The position numbers and the translations under genes were made by a program. 64,000 nt of DNA from Bacteroidota bacterium (GTDB lineage: Bacteria; Bacteroidota; Bacteroidia; B-17B0; Aurantibacillaceae). Location of the stretch: positions 1 through 64,000 of the forward strand of contig JAFDXR010000010.1 in NCBI GenBank assembly GCA_018267825.1, given 5' to 3'. The notes under the pieces were generated by a model. That model did no database searches. It was not told the origin of the DNA and worked only from the letters and a program-made list of their open reading frames with translations. Of the stretch, positions 26,038-35,263 are shown one piece after another (the first letter of the stretch is position 1; each line of letters opens with the position of its first letter).

Positions 26038-27387
26038 ATGCTAAAATTCATAGATTTATTTGCAGGACTTGGAGGCTTTCATAAAGCCTTGCATGAATTA
26101 GGGCATGAGTGCGTATTTGCGAGTGAACTTGATCCTAACTTAAGAAAATTATATAAAGAAAATTGGGGAATAAGACCTGAAGGAGATATAAGAATGATTA
26201 CAAATAAAGTCATTCACGTTATTCCCAAGCACGACATTTTATGCGCTGGTTTTCCCTGTCAGCCGTTTTCTAAAGCAGGAAAGCAATTAGGAAGAGAAGA
26301 TAAAGAAAGAGGTACTTTATTTGATGATATTATAAAAATTCTTTCTTACAGAAAACCTAAATATTTCATTTTGGAAAATGTCCCGTTCATTGCTAAACAT
26401 GACAATGAAGAGACGTGGCTTTATATGAAACGCCAACTTGAGAAACTCGGGTATGAAGTTGATCACAGAAATTATTCCCCTCATGATTTTGGCGTCCCAC
26501 AACACAGATTAAGAATTTTCATCGTTGGTTCGCTTAGAGGGTTAAAGCACTTTAGTTTTGATAACATTGATAAGCTAAAAACGGGCTTAAGTGAAAATGA
26601 TATATATAATTTTATAGAAGATAATCCTATCACCGCAAAAAAATTGCCCAAGAAAAATATTGAGTGTTTAAAACTATGGCAAGAATTTATTGATGCTTTA
26701 CCAAATGACGTTAAAATACCTGGCTTCCCAATTTGGAGTATGGAATTCGGAGCTACATACCCTTATGAAGAAACTTTCCCTCATAAAATGTCTGCAAATA
26801 AACTTGCTGAATACCGAGGAAATTTTGGAGTATCATTAAGTGGCTTAAGCAAGGAGGATCAATTCCAACTATTACCAAGTTATGCGAGAGTTGAAGATGA
26901 ATTTCCTGATTGGAAAAGAAGATACATTGCGAACAACCGCAAGTTCTATCAGGAGAATAAAAAGTTCATAAGAGATATCGTTAAACAAATTTCGAACTAC
27001 GACTCTCAAAGTTGGCAAAAATTAGAATGGAATGTTGGTGATGGGGAACGTAAATTGAAAAATTACATTATTCAGTTCAGGGCATCTGGAATCCGTGTTA
27101 AAAAGGTTGATTTCTTTCCATCGTTAGTTTGCACTAATACACAAATACCAATTATCGGTTGGGAAAAAAGATATATTTCAAGAGAAGAAGGGTTGAAATT
27201 ACAATCCTTAGAAGGAATTGAACTGCCTGAATTAGACAACCCGGCGTTTAAAGCTTTAGGAAATGCTGTTAATTCTAAAATAGTTAAGATGATTGCAAAG
27301 GAACTTATCTATGTGAGAAAAAAGAAACCACTTAACGGAAAAGCTCATACAAAAACGAAAAAGAAAAAAGAGTATGAAACAGCCTGA
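26038..27387 (+). CDS. C5 cytosine DNA methyltransferase of the MORC module
   Basis: 449 residues. Motif I DLFAGLGGFHKAL, motif IV GFPCQPFSKAG with the catalytic cysteine at 74, motif VI FILENVPF and the C-terminal motif X-like ALGNAVNSKIVKMI are all present; a long target-recognition region of about 200 residues lies between. It transfers methyl groups to cytosine C5 and most likely protects host DNA from the nuclease encoded downstream. Its last codons overlap the MORC ATPase start by 14 bases. It is a different sequence from the second C5 methyltransferase at 46.3 kb. Confidence 0.92.
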   Translation: MLKFIDLFAGLGGFHKALHELGHECVFASELDPNLRKLYKENWGIRPEGDIRMITNKVIHVIPKHDILCAGFPCQPFSKAGKQLGREDKERGTLFDDIIKILSYRKPKYFILENVPFIAKHDNEETWLYMKRQLEKLGYEVDHRNYSPHDFGVPQHRLRIFIVGSLRGLKHFSFDNIDKLKTGLSENDIYNFIEDNPITAKKLPKKNIECLKLWQEFIDALPNDVKIPGFPIWSMEFGATYPYEETFPHKMSANKLAEYRGNFGVSLSGLSKEDQFQLLPSYARVEDEFPDWKRRYIANNRKFYQENKKFIRDIVKQISNYDSQSWQKLEWNVGDGERKLKNYIIQFRASGIRVKKVDFFPSLVCTNTQIPIIGWEKRYISREEGLKLQSLEGIELPELDNPAFKALGNAVNSKIVKMIAKELIYVRKKKPLNGKAHTKTKKKKEYETA

Positions 27388-28918
27388 AAAAGTTAGCATA
27401 AGACCGCAAGTAACTATGCTCTCTGTTCTAAAATTCTTGGAATATGAGACATGGTTTGCTTTAGCTGAATTCGTTGATAATGCTATAGCAAGTTATCTAA
27501 ACAATGAAATTGCTCTTAAGAAAATTGAAGGGAATGATTTCAAATTATTAGTGACCATTGAAATCAACGAACCTGAAAATAAAATTACAATTAGAGATAA
27601 TGCGGCAGGTATAAATGCGAGTGATTATCCCAGAGCATTCAGAGCTGCTGAGATTCCAATGGATAATTCAGGACTATCGGAATTTGGAATGGGTATGAAA
27701 TCTGCTTCTTGTTGGTTTGCCGATGAGTGGAAAGTCACAACCACGGCACTTGGGGAAGATGTGGAAAAGTGTATTCGGTTCGATATGAAAAAAATTTATG
27801 AAGATAAATTGGAGGAGTTAGAAGTTGAGGCAAAACCGTGTAATAAAAATCATCATTATACTACCATAGAACTTTTTAATGTTAGCAGAATGCCAAGACG
27901 TAGAGGCATTGGGAAAGTTAAGGATCATTTAAAAAGTATTTACAGGGAGTTTATTCGCAAAGGAATTCTTACCTTAAAGGTAGACGGTGAAGTGCTAACA
28001 TATACCGAGCCCAAAATATTAAAAGTACCAAGGTATGACGATCCTAAAGGTGAACCTGTTCTTTGGAAGAAAGAGATTTCATTCCCAATTGAGGACGGGT
28101 TAAGTGTTCATGGTTTCGTTGCCATAAGAGAAAAGGCATCCACAGCAGAAGCAGGATTTGCTTTATTTAGGAGAGGCCGTGTTATCGAAGGTAGTTTTGA
28201 TAATGGTTTTAGACCTGAATTTATTTTTGGTAATCCTAATAGCTTCAGATACCAAAGGGTTTTTGGCGAATTACACTTGGAAGGCTTTGACGTTAGCTTT
28301 ACAAAAAAAGGAATACAGTGGGATGAGAATTTAGACGTTTTTTTGAGGTTGCTTAAAGATGATCTAAGTAATAAAGAATTCCCACTACTGCAACAAGCCG
28401 AACAATATAGGGTTAGAGCAACTGAAAAGGAATACCAAGCTGCAAAAAAAGCATTGGATGAAACGGTAAGCGATTTTGAAAAGAAAGCTCCACAAGCTGT
28501 TGCAGATGTGGTTAACGCTTCCACGCAGGTAGTTTCAATTCCAGAACACAAAGAATTAATAAAGACTGATAAAACTTTACATAGGGAATTTGAAATACGG
28601 TTTAATAAAGTAAACTGGAAAGTTTCTCTTGAACTATCTTATGACCCATCCCTAAAAGAGTTGATAGAAGTTGGCGATAGTTTTATTAAAGAAAAAACTC
28701 AAGACCAATCTGTTCGACAAATTGGCATCAGACTTTCTCTTACTCACCCATTCATGGTTGAGTTTGCTGGAACAGATACGAACAAAATTGAACCTATTTT
28801 GCGGATAGCCGCTGCTTTTGGATTATCAGAAGTTATTGCTAAAGAAGGGCCAAAAATTATTGGAGATGTGAGACGTAATTTCAACGAACTCATTTCAAAT
28901 TTATCAAAACCAAATTAA
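27374..28918 (+). CDS. MORC/MutL-type GHKL ATPase
   Basis: 514 residues. The Bergerat ATP-binding fold shows EFVDN (E32, N36), RDNAAGI (D75) and FGMGMKSAS (105-110) as the N, G1 and G2 boxes. A ribosomal S5-like domain region follows, including the lysine-bearing FRRGRVIEGS. Prokaryotic MORC-like ATPases of this kind are known in operons with DNA methyltransferases, Z1 ATPases and PD-(D/E)XK nucleases, where an ATP-driven clamp is thought to act on DNA. Gene spacing to the Z1 gene is one base. Likely role: ATP-gated DNA engagement within a restriction-like system. Confidence 0.88.
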   Translation: MKQPEKVSIRPQVTMLSVLKFLEYETWFALAEFVDNAIASYLNNEIALKKIEGNDFKLLVTIEINEPENKITIRDNAAGINASDYPRAFRAAEIPMDNSGLSEFGMGMKSASCWFADEWKVTTTALGEDVEKCIRFDMKKIYEDKLEELEVEAKPCNKNHHYTTIELFNVSRMPRRRGIGKVKDHLKSIYREFIRKGILTLKVDGEVLTYTEPKILKVPRYDDPKGEPVLWKKEISFPIEDGLSVHGFVAIREKASTAEAGFALFRRGRVIEGSFDNGFRPEFIFGNPNSFRYQRVFGELHLEGFDVSFTKKGIQWDENLDVFLRLLKDDLSNKEFPLLQQAEQYRVRATEKEYQAAKKALDETVSDFEKKAPQAVADVVNASTQVVSIPEHKELIKTDKTLHREFEIRFNKVNWKVSLELSYDPSLKELIEVGDSFIKEKTQDQSVRQIGIRLSLTHPFMVEFAGTDTNKIEPILRIAAAFGLSEVIAKEGPKIIGDVRRNFNELISNLSKPN

Positions 28919-28919
28919 A

Positions 28920-31172
28920 ATGACTGAAGTAATTGAAGTACAAAATACAAATTCAGAGCAATCGTGGACTCCTTTTGTTGGGGAGGAAACAACAGGATTA
29001 CTACGCAGCAAGGGATTTGCAAATGCCGAAGGAATTTTCAATGAACCCGGACAAAGGATTCTTGATGAGACTTATCGAATAATGCAAGTTTGTGGCAATC
29101 CTAATTCAGCGGAGAATAGTGAAACTGGAATTGTAATTGGCTATGTGCAAAGTGGGAAAACACTATCCTTTACCACGTTAACAGCGTTAGCTCGAGATAA
29201 CAATTACAGAATTGTAATTGTTTTAGGCGGTACAACAAAAAACCTCCTTGAACAATCAACTGACCGATTGCGTGGGGATTTGCGAATTGATACTCGCTAC
29301 GGATTTGAGCAAAAGTGGACTCAGTTGATTAATCCGGAAACTCAAGAAGACTTTGATACAATTACGAATGCTTTAGATCAATGGTCAAATCCCACTTACC
29401 CCAAAGATAGATGCCGCACTATCTTAATTACTGTAATGAAAAACGGTAATCGACTAAGGAATTTGACCGAATTATTTGATGGGATAAACCTTCAAGGAGT
29501 GCCAACACTTATCATTGACGATGAGGGAGATCAAGCAAGTTTAAATACAAGAGCTGCATGGGCTGCAAGGCAAGGAATCGACATAGAAGACTTAACAGAG
29601 AACGATGTTTCTACTATTTATAGGAGAATTACCGCTTTGAGAAATACTTTCCCTCACCATACATTTTTACAGTACACAGCAACTCCACAAGCGAACCTTT
29701 TCATTAACATATTAGATAGATTGTCTCCAAACTTCATCAAACTTTTGACACCCGGTGGCGATTATACTGGAGGGATTACTTTCTTTCACGAAAATCCAAA
29801 CTTAATCGTGGAAATTCCTCCAGCCGATTTACCAACAAACCAACCGCTTCATGAGCCTCCTGATAGTTTACTCAGAGCACTCAAGTATTTTTATTTGGGT
29901 GTAGTTGCTGGAACAGTTCTTCAATCATATCGATTGCATGGACAACGAAATAGGTCTATGTTGATTCATCCATCAAGACTTCAGGGAGATCATATTACAT
30001 TTTACAGTTGGATCAATAATATTAAAGAGGGTTGGAGAAGATTGCTTTCGGGCGAAAACAACGAGGAAAAGGCACAACTCTTAAGTGAATTTAGAATTGT
30101 ATATAATGATCTTCAAATGACTGTCGCTGATTTGCCTCCGTTTGAACAATTAACTGATTTTAATTTAGTCCATGCTATACAATATACTCCAATTATAGAG
30201 GTTAATGCAAGACGGGGAGCAACACCACAAATAAATTGGCAGCAAAATTATTCATGGATATTAGTTGGAGGTCAATCAATGGATCGCGGTTTTACCGTAG
30301 AAGGTTTAACTGTTACTTATATGCCAAGAAATATTGGTGTAGGAAATGTTGATACAATTCAACAAAGGGCTCGTTTCTATGGTTATAAAAGAAGTTACTT
30401 AGGATATTGCAGAGTCTTTTTAGATCAGGTTACTATTGATTCGTATAACAGCATTGTTGAACACGAAGAGGACGTCCGAGAGCAATTAGAAGAGTTCAAT
30501 GTTAACAATAGGCCACTAAATGATTGGGAAAGAAAGACAGTTTTGGACGGAATGCTGAATTTAACAAGGGCTAATGTTTTGTATGATGACTTAGATCGTG
30601 ATCGTTTTGGAGAAGAGTGGTTTCGAATTAATGCTCCTCATGACACAGAAGAGTATATTGACACCAACAGAGAAGCAGTATTTAACTTTCTTTCTCCAAA
30701 AGCAAATCAGTTCAATGTGGATGCTGGGCATCTCCAAAGAACAAATGAACAAAAGCATTTAACCGCATCACTATCATTAAATGACGTGCTTGAGAATTTG
30801 TTGAATAATCTCCGCTTTACAAGAGAAAGTGATTCTGCAACATATTCAAGTCTGAGAGGTATACTAAAAAGATATTTGAGAGAAAACCCTAATGAACAAT
30901 GCTTAATATATTTAATGAGTGCATCATCCATTGAAAATTGGACAAGAAGAACAAGGAGATTAAAGAACAATGAAATTCAGCAACTATTCCAAGGTCGAAA
31001 CCCTCGTGTGGGTGAAGTCATATACCCAGGAGATTCTGAAATTAAAAATCCGAATCTTTTAACGATTCAAATACATCTACTTGATTTTAGAGACACGAAT
31101 TATACAAGTGTACCAACACTTGCAATTTGGATTCCGGAACATATTAGTCAAGATATTATAAGACAGGCATGA
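28920..31172 (+). CDS. Z1-domain helicase-like ATPase
   Basis: 750 residues. P-loop GYVQSGKT at 74-81, Walker B-like LIIDDEGDQAS near 198, motif III-like QYTATPQ near 250, and the Z1 signature GGQSMDRGFTVEGLTVTY near 448 followed by an arginine motif QQRARFYGYK. This is a superfamily 2-like ATPase typical of conflict operons with MORC ATPases and PD-(D/E)XK enzymes. It is expected to translocate on or remodel DNA. The start follows the MORC stop by one base and its stop overlaps the nuclease start (ATGA), indicating strict co-translation. Confidence 0.9.
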   Translation: MTEVIEVQNTNSEQSWTPFVGEETTGLLRSKGFANAEGIFNEPGQRILDETYRIMQVCGNPNSAENSETGIVIGYVQSGKTLSFTTLTALARDNNYRIVIVLGGTTKNLLEQSTDRLRGDLRIDTRYGFEQKWTQLINPETQEDFDTITNALDQWSNPTYPKDRCRTILITVMKNGNRLRNLTELFDGINLQGVPTLIIDDEGDQASLNTRAAWAARQGIDIEDLTENDVSTIYRRITALRNTFPHHTFLQYTATPQANLFINILDRLSPNFIKLLTPGGDYTGGITFFHENPNLIVEIPPADLPTNQPLHEPPDSLLRALKYFYLGVVAGTVLQSYRLHGQRNRSMLIHPSRLQGDHITFYSWINNIKEGWRRLLSGENNEEKAQLLSEFRIVYNDLQMTVADLPPFEQLTDFNLVHAIQYTPIIEVNARRGATPQINWQQNYSWILVGGQSMDRGFTVEGLTVTYMPRNIGVGNVDTIQQRARFYGYKRSYLGYCRVFLDQVTIDSYNSIVEHEEDVREQLEEFNVNNRPLNDWERKTVLDGMLNLTRANVLYDDLDRDRFGEEWFRINAPHDTEEYIDTNREAVFNFLSPKANQFNVDAGHLQRTNEQKHLTASLSLNDVLENLLNNLRFTRESDSATYSSLRGILKRYLRENPNEQCLIYLMSASSIENWTRRTRRLKNNEIQQLFQGRNPRVGEVIYPGDSEIKNPNLLTIQIHLLDFRDTNYTSVPTLAIWIPEHISQDIIRQA

Positions 31173-32149
31173 ATTTGATAGAACTATTTGATTCGTTAAA
31201 TATTCCCGAAGAAAAAAGTGTTGTTACTTTTAATGCTACCCCTATTCCTGAATTTTCAAGTTTCAGAATTGCAGTAAATTGTGAAGGATACCCTGTTCTA
31301 TTAATTCCAACAGATAATTCTATTAGAAGCCTTGCATTTAAAAATTTCAAATTAAAATATCTTCAGTTAGAACAAAGTATAGAATGTAAGATAACAGAGT
31401 CGGGAAATGAAACTACTAATAAATTTACTGTTATAACATTCACAAGTAATGAAAGGGGGTTGCAAGAATATTTTTTAAAAATCTCCGAAACATTTATAAA
31501 AACGCTAAATACTAAAGCTAACTCACAACAAATAATAGATGCTTTAATTCGTTTTGTTGAAGTTTTTAGAGCTTTAAATGAATTACCAACAAAGACTGTA
31601 CAAGGATTATGGTCGGAATTGTTTTTTATTTATAATTCTAAAAATCCGGAAGTGCTATTAAACTATTGGCATAATCTTCCCGAAGAAAAGTTTGATTTTA
31701 ATTTTGGAGTAGAAAAAATAGAAGTCAAAAGTAGTGCATCTATGGAACGCATTCATATTTTCGCATCGGAACAATTAAATCCTTTGGAGGATCAACAGGT
31801 GCTGATTGTGTCTTTATTTGTTAGACCAAGTAATACTGGTATTTCAATCGAGAATTTAGTTGATTTTATTTCGAATAAGGTGAAAGACCCGGATTTAATT
31901 CAAAAACTAAATTCTATTGTCGGTCGTACGCTCGGATCAACATTAGAACAGTCTATTGGTTTGAAATATGACTTACAAATAGCCAAGGAATCTTGTAAAT
32001 TATATCGACATCAAGACATTAAAAAGATTGAGAAAGTGGATATTCCTGATGAAGTCCATGAAGTAAAATATAAGTCAGACTTAACCCATGTCAGTTCAAT
32101 AGACATAACTACCCTAACGAACAAGCAAATACTATTTCAATCAATATAA
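31169..32149 (+). CDS. PD-(D/E)XK motif nuclease (DUF4420 type)
   Basis: 326 residues. The central region KFDFNFGVEKIEVKSSAS near 172-190 carries the D...E-x-K catalytic pattern of the PD-(D/E)XK fold, and the flanking sequence (LWSELFFIYNSKN before, HIFASEQLNPLEDQQ after) is typical of the DUF4420 nuclease family that accompanies Z1 proteins. It is the probable cleaving subunit of the module, with host DNA protected by the methyltransferase. Two bases separate it from the next gene. Confidence 0.87.
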   Translation: MNLIELFDSLNIPEEKSVVTFNATPIPEFSSFRIAVNCEGYPVLLIPTDNSIRSLAFKNFKLKYLQLEQSIECKITESGNETTNKFTVITFTSNERGLQEYFLKISETFIKTLNTKANSQQIIDALIRFVEVFRALNELPTKTVQGLWSELFFIYNSKNPEVLLNYWHNLPEEKFDFNFGVEKIEVKSSASMERIHIFASEQLNPLEDQQVLIVSLFVRPSNTGISIENLVDFISNKVKDPDLIQKLNSIVGRTLGSTLEQSIGLKYDLQIAKESCKLYRHQDIKKIEKVDIPDEVHEVKYKSDLTHVSSIDITTLTNKQILFQSI

Positions 32150-32151
32150 TT

Positions 32152-32901
32152 ATGATGACAAAAGATCAAATAGCCAACATCATTGACCCACAATTTCCAA
32201 TGGTATATGCTCCAACTACAGAGCCCACAAAACTTATTTTTGAGGACGGTACTGAAATGGTTGGATATTTTCAGCACACAAAAAATTCTGATGAACTTGA
32301 AAAGCAAAACAAATTCACTTTCGTAGAGTTTGGGGAAAAAGCACAAAAATTTAGGGCAACTCAAGATGATTCTTTTGTCACTACAATAGATGCTAACTTG
32401 CTTAAAAATGTTGAATACCCTTCATATTCAGGGATTTTAAAAGAACGTCTTAAAAAAATTGAGGAAATTTTGAATGAGGCTCCTAAAAGGAATTGGCCGG
32501 AGTACAAGAACAAATGGGTTGAAGATGTCAAAAACATTATCAATACAGTAATGTACAAATGGCTTAATGACTATGAGCGTGAAGGTTTTTTAAAGTTCAG
32601 TCTACTGACTGCGAAAAGATTTGAAACAAATCTTGGCGAGTACTTAATTCCAGTACTGGAAATTAGTTTTAAAAATGGAAGCACCGTTGTGCTTGATCCG
32701 ATTGCCGGAGTTACTTCTGATTATAATGGAAGAATCGATTTCTACTTAATGGGGAATGTTTACAAAAAAGTTTCCATATTAAGAAAGATAATGGAAACTG
32801 GGGAAACTGTTTGGATTTATGCGAAGAATTACGATACTCGAACTCATTTCCCATTAGGAGAGCAATTATTCATAAAACAAATTAATGAATGGTTACAATA
32901 G
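32152..32901 (+). CDS. unknown protein of the MORC-Z1 operon
   Basis: 249 residues, no recognised domain. The N-terminal part has short strands around DGTEMVGYFQHT and a helical middle; the last 90 residues (GEYLIPVLEISFKNGSTVVLDPIAGVTSD, YNGRIDFYLMGN) look like a beta-rich domain. It overlaps the HEPN gene by 13 bases in another frame, so they are probably produced together; it could neutralise or direct the HEPN protein, which is inference. Confidence 0.72.
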   Translation: MMTKDQIANIIDPQFPMVYAPTTEPTKLIFEDGTEMVGYFQHTKNSDELEKQNKFTFVEFGEKAQKFRATQDDSFVTTIDANLLKNVEYPSYSGILKERLKKIEEILNEAPKRNWPEYKNKWVEDVKNIINTVMYKWLNDYEREGFLKFSLLTAKRFETNLGEYLIPVLEISFKNGSTVVLDPIAGVTSDYNGRIDFYLMGNVYKKVSILRKIMETGETVWIYAKNYDTRTHFPLGEQLFIKQINEWLQ

Positions 32902-33449
32902 AAAATGAGGATTTAAGACTTATCTACCATAGTGTTTTGACAATTAAAAATATCCTTGATAGGGATTTACCAAGGGTTAGCGTAGAAAAAAGTTATTTAG
33001 ATAACCTTGTTCCACAAGGTTTAAAAGGTGTCTATTCTCAAAAACAAAATTCTGCATTGACATTTGTAGATTCAATCACTTCCCTTCATTATGATTCCTC
33101 AGTTGTTTCTCTTGTTACTGCATTTGAAAAAATTGTATTTGCCAAATATCGAACCTCCTACGGAGCTATTAAAACTGTAGTTAACGAAAAAGCAGAACAC
33201 CCACTTGATTATTACCATTCAAGAGAAAGATTTGTAAACACAGGCATTGATAAACTCGCCGGAATTTTTTATTTAATTGAGGGGATTATTGATCAAGATA
33301 CAATGGAAAAATTAAATATTATTAAAGATCACAGAAATTATATCGTTCATGGAAAGAGAGATAGCACCCCACCATCGGTAGAGTTCGAATTGGATGATAT
33401 TGCTAAAGTTCTTGATAAAGCTATTTCAGAAATCTCACTAAGAGAATAA
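32889..33449 (+). CDS. HEPN-domain protein ending the MORC-Z1 operon
   Basis: 186 residues, helical. The motif DHRNYIVHGKRD near 148-156 is the R-N-x3-H (RX4H) active-site signature of HEPN domains, many of which are metal-independent RNases in toxins and phage-defence systems. An upstream helix (YDSSVVSLVTAFEKIVFAKY) fits the first HEPN helices. It overlaps the 249-residue gene and closes the operon. A suicide or back-up RNase arm for the restriction module is the attractive reading, yet a non-catalytic regulatory HEPN cannot be excluded. Confidence 0.75.
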   Translation: MVTIENEDLRLIYHSVLTIKNILDRDLPRVSVEKSYLDNLVPQGLKGVYSQKQNSALTFVDSITSLHYDSSVVSLVTAFEKIVFAKYRTSYGAIKTVVNEKAEHPLDYYHSRERFVNTGIDKLAGIFYLIEGIIDQDTMEKLNIIKDHRNYIVHGKRDSTPPSVEFELDDIAKVLDKAISEISLRE

Positions 33450-33504
33450 TACACTGATATTCAATATAATGCAAGTTTACGGGGGATAATTAAGGGGATT
33501 TATT

Positions 33505-33534
33505 TTGCAATTTTGCTGTAAATTTATACTTTTG
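33505..33534 (+). promoter_or_regulatory. promoter of the XRE-ImmA/IrrE gene
   Basis: TTG at 33505-33507 and TACTTTTG at 33527-33534 with a 19-base spacer match the Bacteroidota promoter pattern and lie 28 bases before the GTG start. Confidence 0.7.
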
Positions 33535-33562
33535 ATATGCGGTTAAAGAAAAAGTATAAGAA

Positions 33563-34597
33563 GTGAGCCCTAACAAATTAAATCCTAAAATGATAGCCTT
33601 GGCAAGAGAGTCAAGGGGAATAACTCAACTTGAATTAGCTGAAAAACTCAATGTTTCGACATCTCATATGTCGAGAATTGAACAAGAGTTTATTGAAGTT
33701 GGAAAGCATCACTTAAGCGAACTTTCTAAAACTTTAAATTATCCGGAAGATTTCTTTTATCAGGAAGGTGAGAACCTCCCACCTGCCATCGCTTTGCGAA
33801 AGCGTGAGAAAGTTGCACAGAAAATCTTAATTCCAATTGAGGCACAGGTTAATATTTATCGCCTTAGCATAGAAAAGCTTTTAAAGGCCATTAGTCAACA
33901 TGACATAAACCTGCCTGTTCTTGATGCGGAGAAATTAGGATCACCTGCCGAAGCTGCTCGTAAACTTCGCAAACTTTGGAAAATCGAAAAGGGCGCAATA
34001 CCTAATTTAACAGAGGTACTTGAATCAAATGGACTACTTGTGGTAGGGTTCGATTTTAATACTGACCGAGTAGATGGTATGAGCATTTTAGCGAATGGAA
34101 AATTTCCAATCGTGTTTTCAAACAAAAGAAGTTTGGGGGATCGCCAACGATTCACCTTAGCTTATGAATTGGGGCATTTAGTAATGCATCTCCAAACCCA
34201 ACCTTCTTTTATGCGTGACATTAGCCATGAAGCAAATGAATTTGCTGCGGAGTTCCTTATGCCCGAAAAGGATATCAAAGCAGATTTCAAAGATGGAGTT
34301 ACACTTGCATTATTAGCTGATTTAAAAAGGAAGTGGAAAGTATCCATGCAAGCACTTTTATATAGAGCTAATGACATCGGGGTAATCACCGATGGACAAA
34401 AGAAGTATTTGTTAAGTCAGTTTAACTCATTAAACATCCGCAGAAGAGAACCTTCTGAATTGGATATACCAAGAGAACAACCCATGAAGTTGCGAGACAT
34501 GATTACCAATTACAAAAGCAAACAAAGATTAAATGTAAATCAACTCGCTTTGTTTTTTAATTCAAATGAAGATGAGTTTTTAAGTAAGTATTCGTAG
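33563..34597 (+). CDS. XRE regulator with ImmA/IrrE peptidase-like domain
   Basis: 344 residues from a GTG start. The N-terminal helix-turn-helix is ITQLELAEKLNVSTSHMSRIEQ. The ImmA/IrrE (COG2856) domain follows, with FTLAYELGHLVMHL near 200 and EANEFAAEFLMPEKDI. The usual first zinc ligand of HExxH is replaced by tyrosine (YELGH), encoded by TAT, so peptidase activity may be reduced or absent. Such proteins control phage and mobile-element genes by cleaving or sensing repressors. Its own promoter and position between the defence operon and the phage operon suit a master regulator. Confidence 0.88.
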   Translation: MSPNKLNPKMIALARESRGITQLELAEKLNVSTSHMSRIEQEFIEVGKHHLSELSKTLNYPEDFFYQEGENLPPAIALRKREKVAQKILIPIEAQVNIYRLSIEKLLKAISQHDINLPVLDAEKLGSPAEAARKLRKLWKIEKGAIPNLTEVLESNGLLVVGFDFNTDRVDGMSILANGKFPIVFSNKRSLGDRQRFTLAYELGHLVMHLQTQPSFMRDISHEANEFAAEFLMPEKDIKADFKDGVTLALLADLKRKWKVSMQALLYRANDIGVITDGQKKYLLSQFNSLNIRRREPSELDIPREQPMKLRDMITNYKSKQRLNVNQLALFFNSNEDEFLSKYS

Positions 34598-34623
34598 TTA
34601 GACACAATTAGATATAGAGAGAC

Positions 34624-34827
34624 ATGAGCATAACGACAGACAAATTCGAGTTGAAAGGCTACTCTAAGAGAGAGTTAGCAGAGAAGTACAACATCTCAAT
34701 CAGAACCTTTAACACTTGGTTAAAGCCATTTGAGGATAAAGTAGGTGAAAAACGTGGACGCTATTATACAGTCAACCAAGTAAAAACAATTATCGAGCTT
34801 ATTGGCTTGCCGGGAACAATGCATTAA
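34624..34827 (+). CDS. small helix-turn-helix protein, paralogue 1
   Basis: 67 residues: SKRELAEKYNISIRTFNTWLKPF is a MerR/excisionase-like helix-turn-helix and is followed by YTVNQVKTIIELIG. A clear paralogue lies at 35816-36025. Small DNA-binding proteins of this type act as excisionases or repressors in mobile elements. It may bind the repeat array just downstream. Confidence 0.75.
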   Translation: MSITTDKFELKGYSKRELAEKYNISIRTFNTWLKPFEDKVGEKRGRYYTVNQVKTIIELIGLPGTMH

Positions 34828-35064
34828 ACTCGGTTAACCAACTTTTTTTACGGAAATATTTGTGGATGGGTGACCTGAATGGTCACCTTTTATTTTTTCG
34901 CAAGTGCCACCGAAATCATCCCATAAAAAACCCCTAAAAATCCTACAAAGAAATTAAAAGAATTCAATCATCCCCATATCTCCCCCGGTTCTCCCCCTAT
35001 AATCCCGGAATATTTTCAGATTAAATATTCTTAAAAAGAATTCAATCCTTTTTTCAAACCATTC
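34828..35064. other. first part of a 436-bp intergenic region
   Basis: Apart from the terminator at 34869-34896, this AT-rich stretch shows no gene. The remaining part of the gap carries the phased repeat array and a promoter. Confidence 0.6.
34869..34896 (+). terminator. rho-independent terminator after the small HTH gene
   Basis: GGTGACC and GGTCACC arms with a five-base loop, followed by TTTTATTTTTT. Confidence 0.88.
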
Positions 35065-35180
35065 ACATCGAAGCGTTTTGGTACACATTGAAACACTTTG
35101 ATGCTCTTTAGTAAACATTGATCAACATCAATGCAAAGTTTTGCGCTTTGCTACAAAGTTTGAAACATCGGTGCGCTTTG
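35065..35180. repeat. helically phased repeat array before phage promoter
   Basis: The 16-base pattern ACATYG-N5-YTTTG (second half ending TTTG) starts at 35065, 35085 and 35165, and a half copy ACATTG at 35115. A second-half copy TTGCGCTTTG ends at 35150. Start spacings of 20, 30 and 50 are multiples of ten, so the sites lie on one DNA face. The array ends one base before the GGAAAG promoter box. It looks like an operator cluster, or iterons of a replication origin. Confidence 0.65.
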
Positions 35181-35181
35181 C

Positions 35182-35213
35182 GGAAAGTGCCAGTTTTTGT
35201 TGCCACACCTTTG
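35182..35213 (+). promoter_or_regulatory. element-specific promoter P1
   Basis: GGAAAG (35182-35187) and CACCTTTG (35206-35213) are separated by 18 bases. The same arrangement recurs at 36083-36114. It ends about 50 bases before the start of the 182-residue gene and directly follows the phased repeats. Confidence 0.6.
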
Positions 35214-35263
35214 TATCGTCAATCACGACAACACAAAAAAGTAATCAATAAAAACTAAATAAA

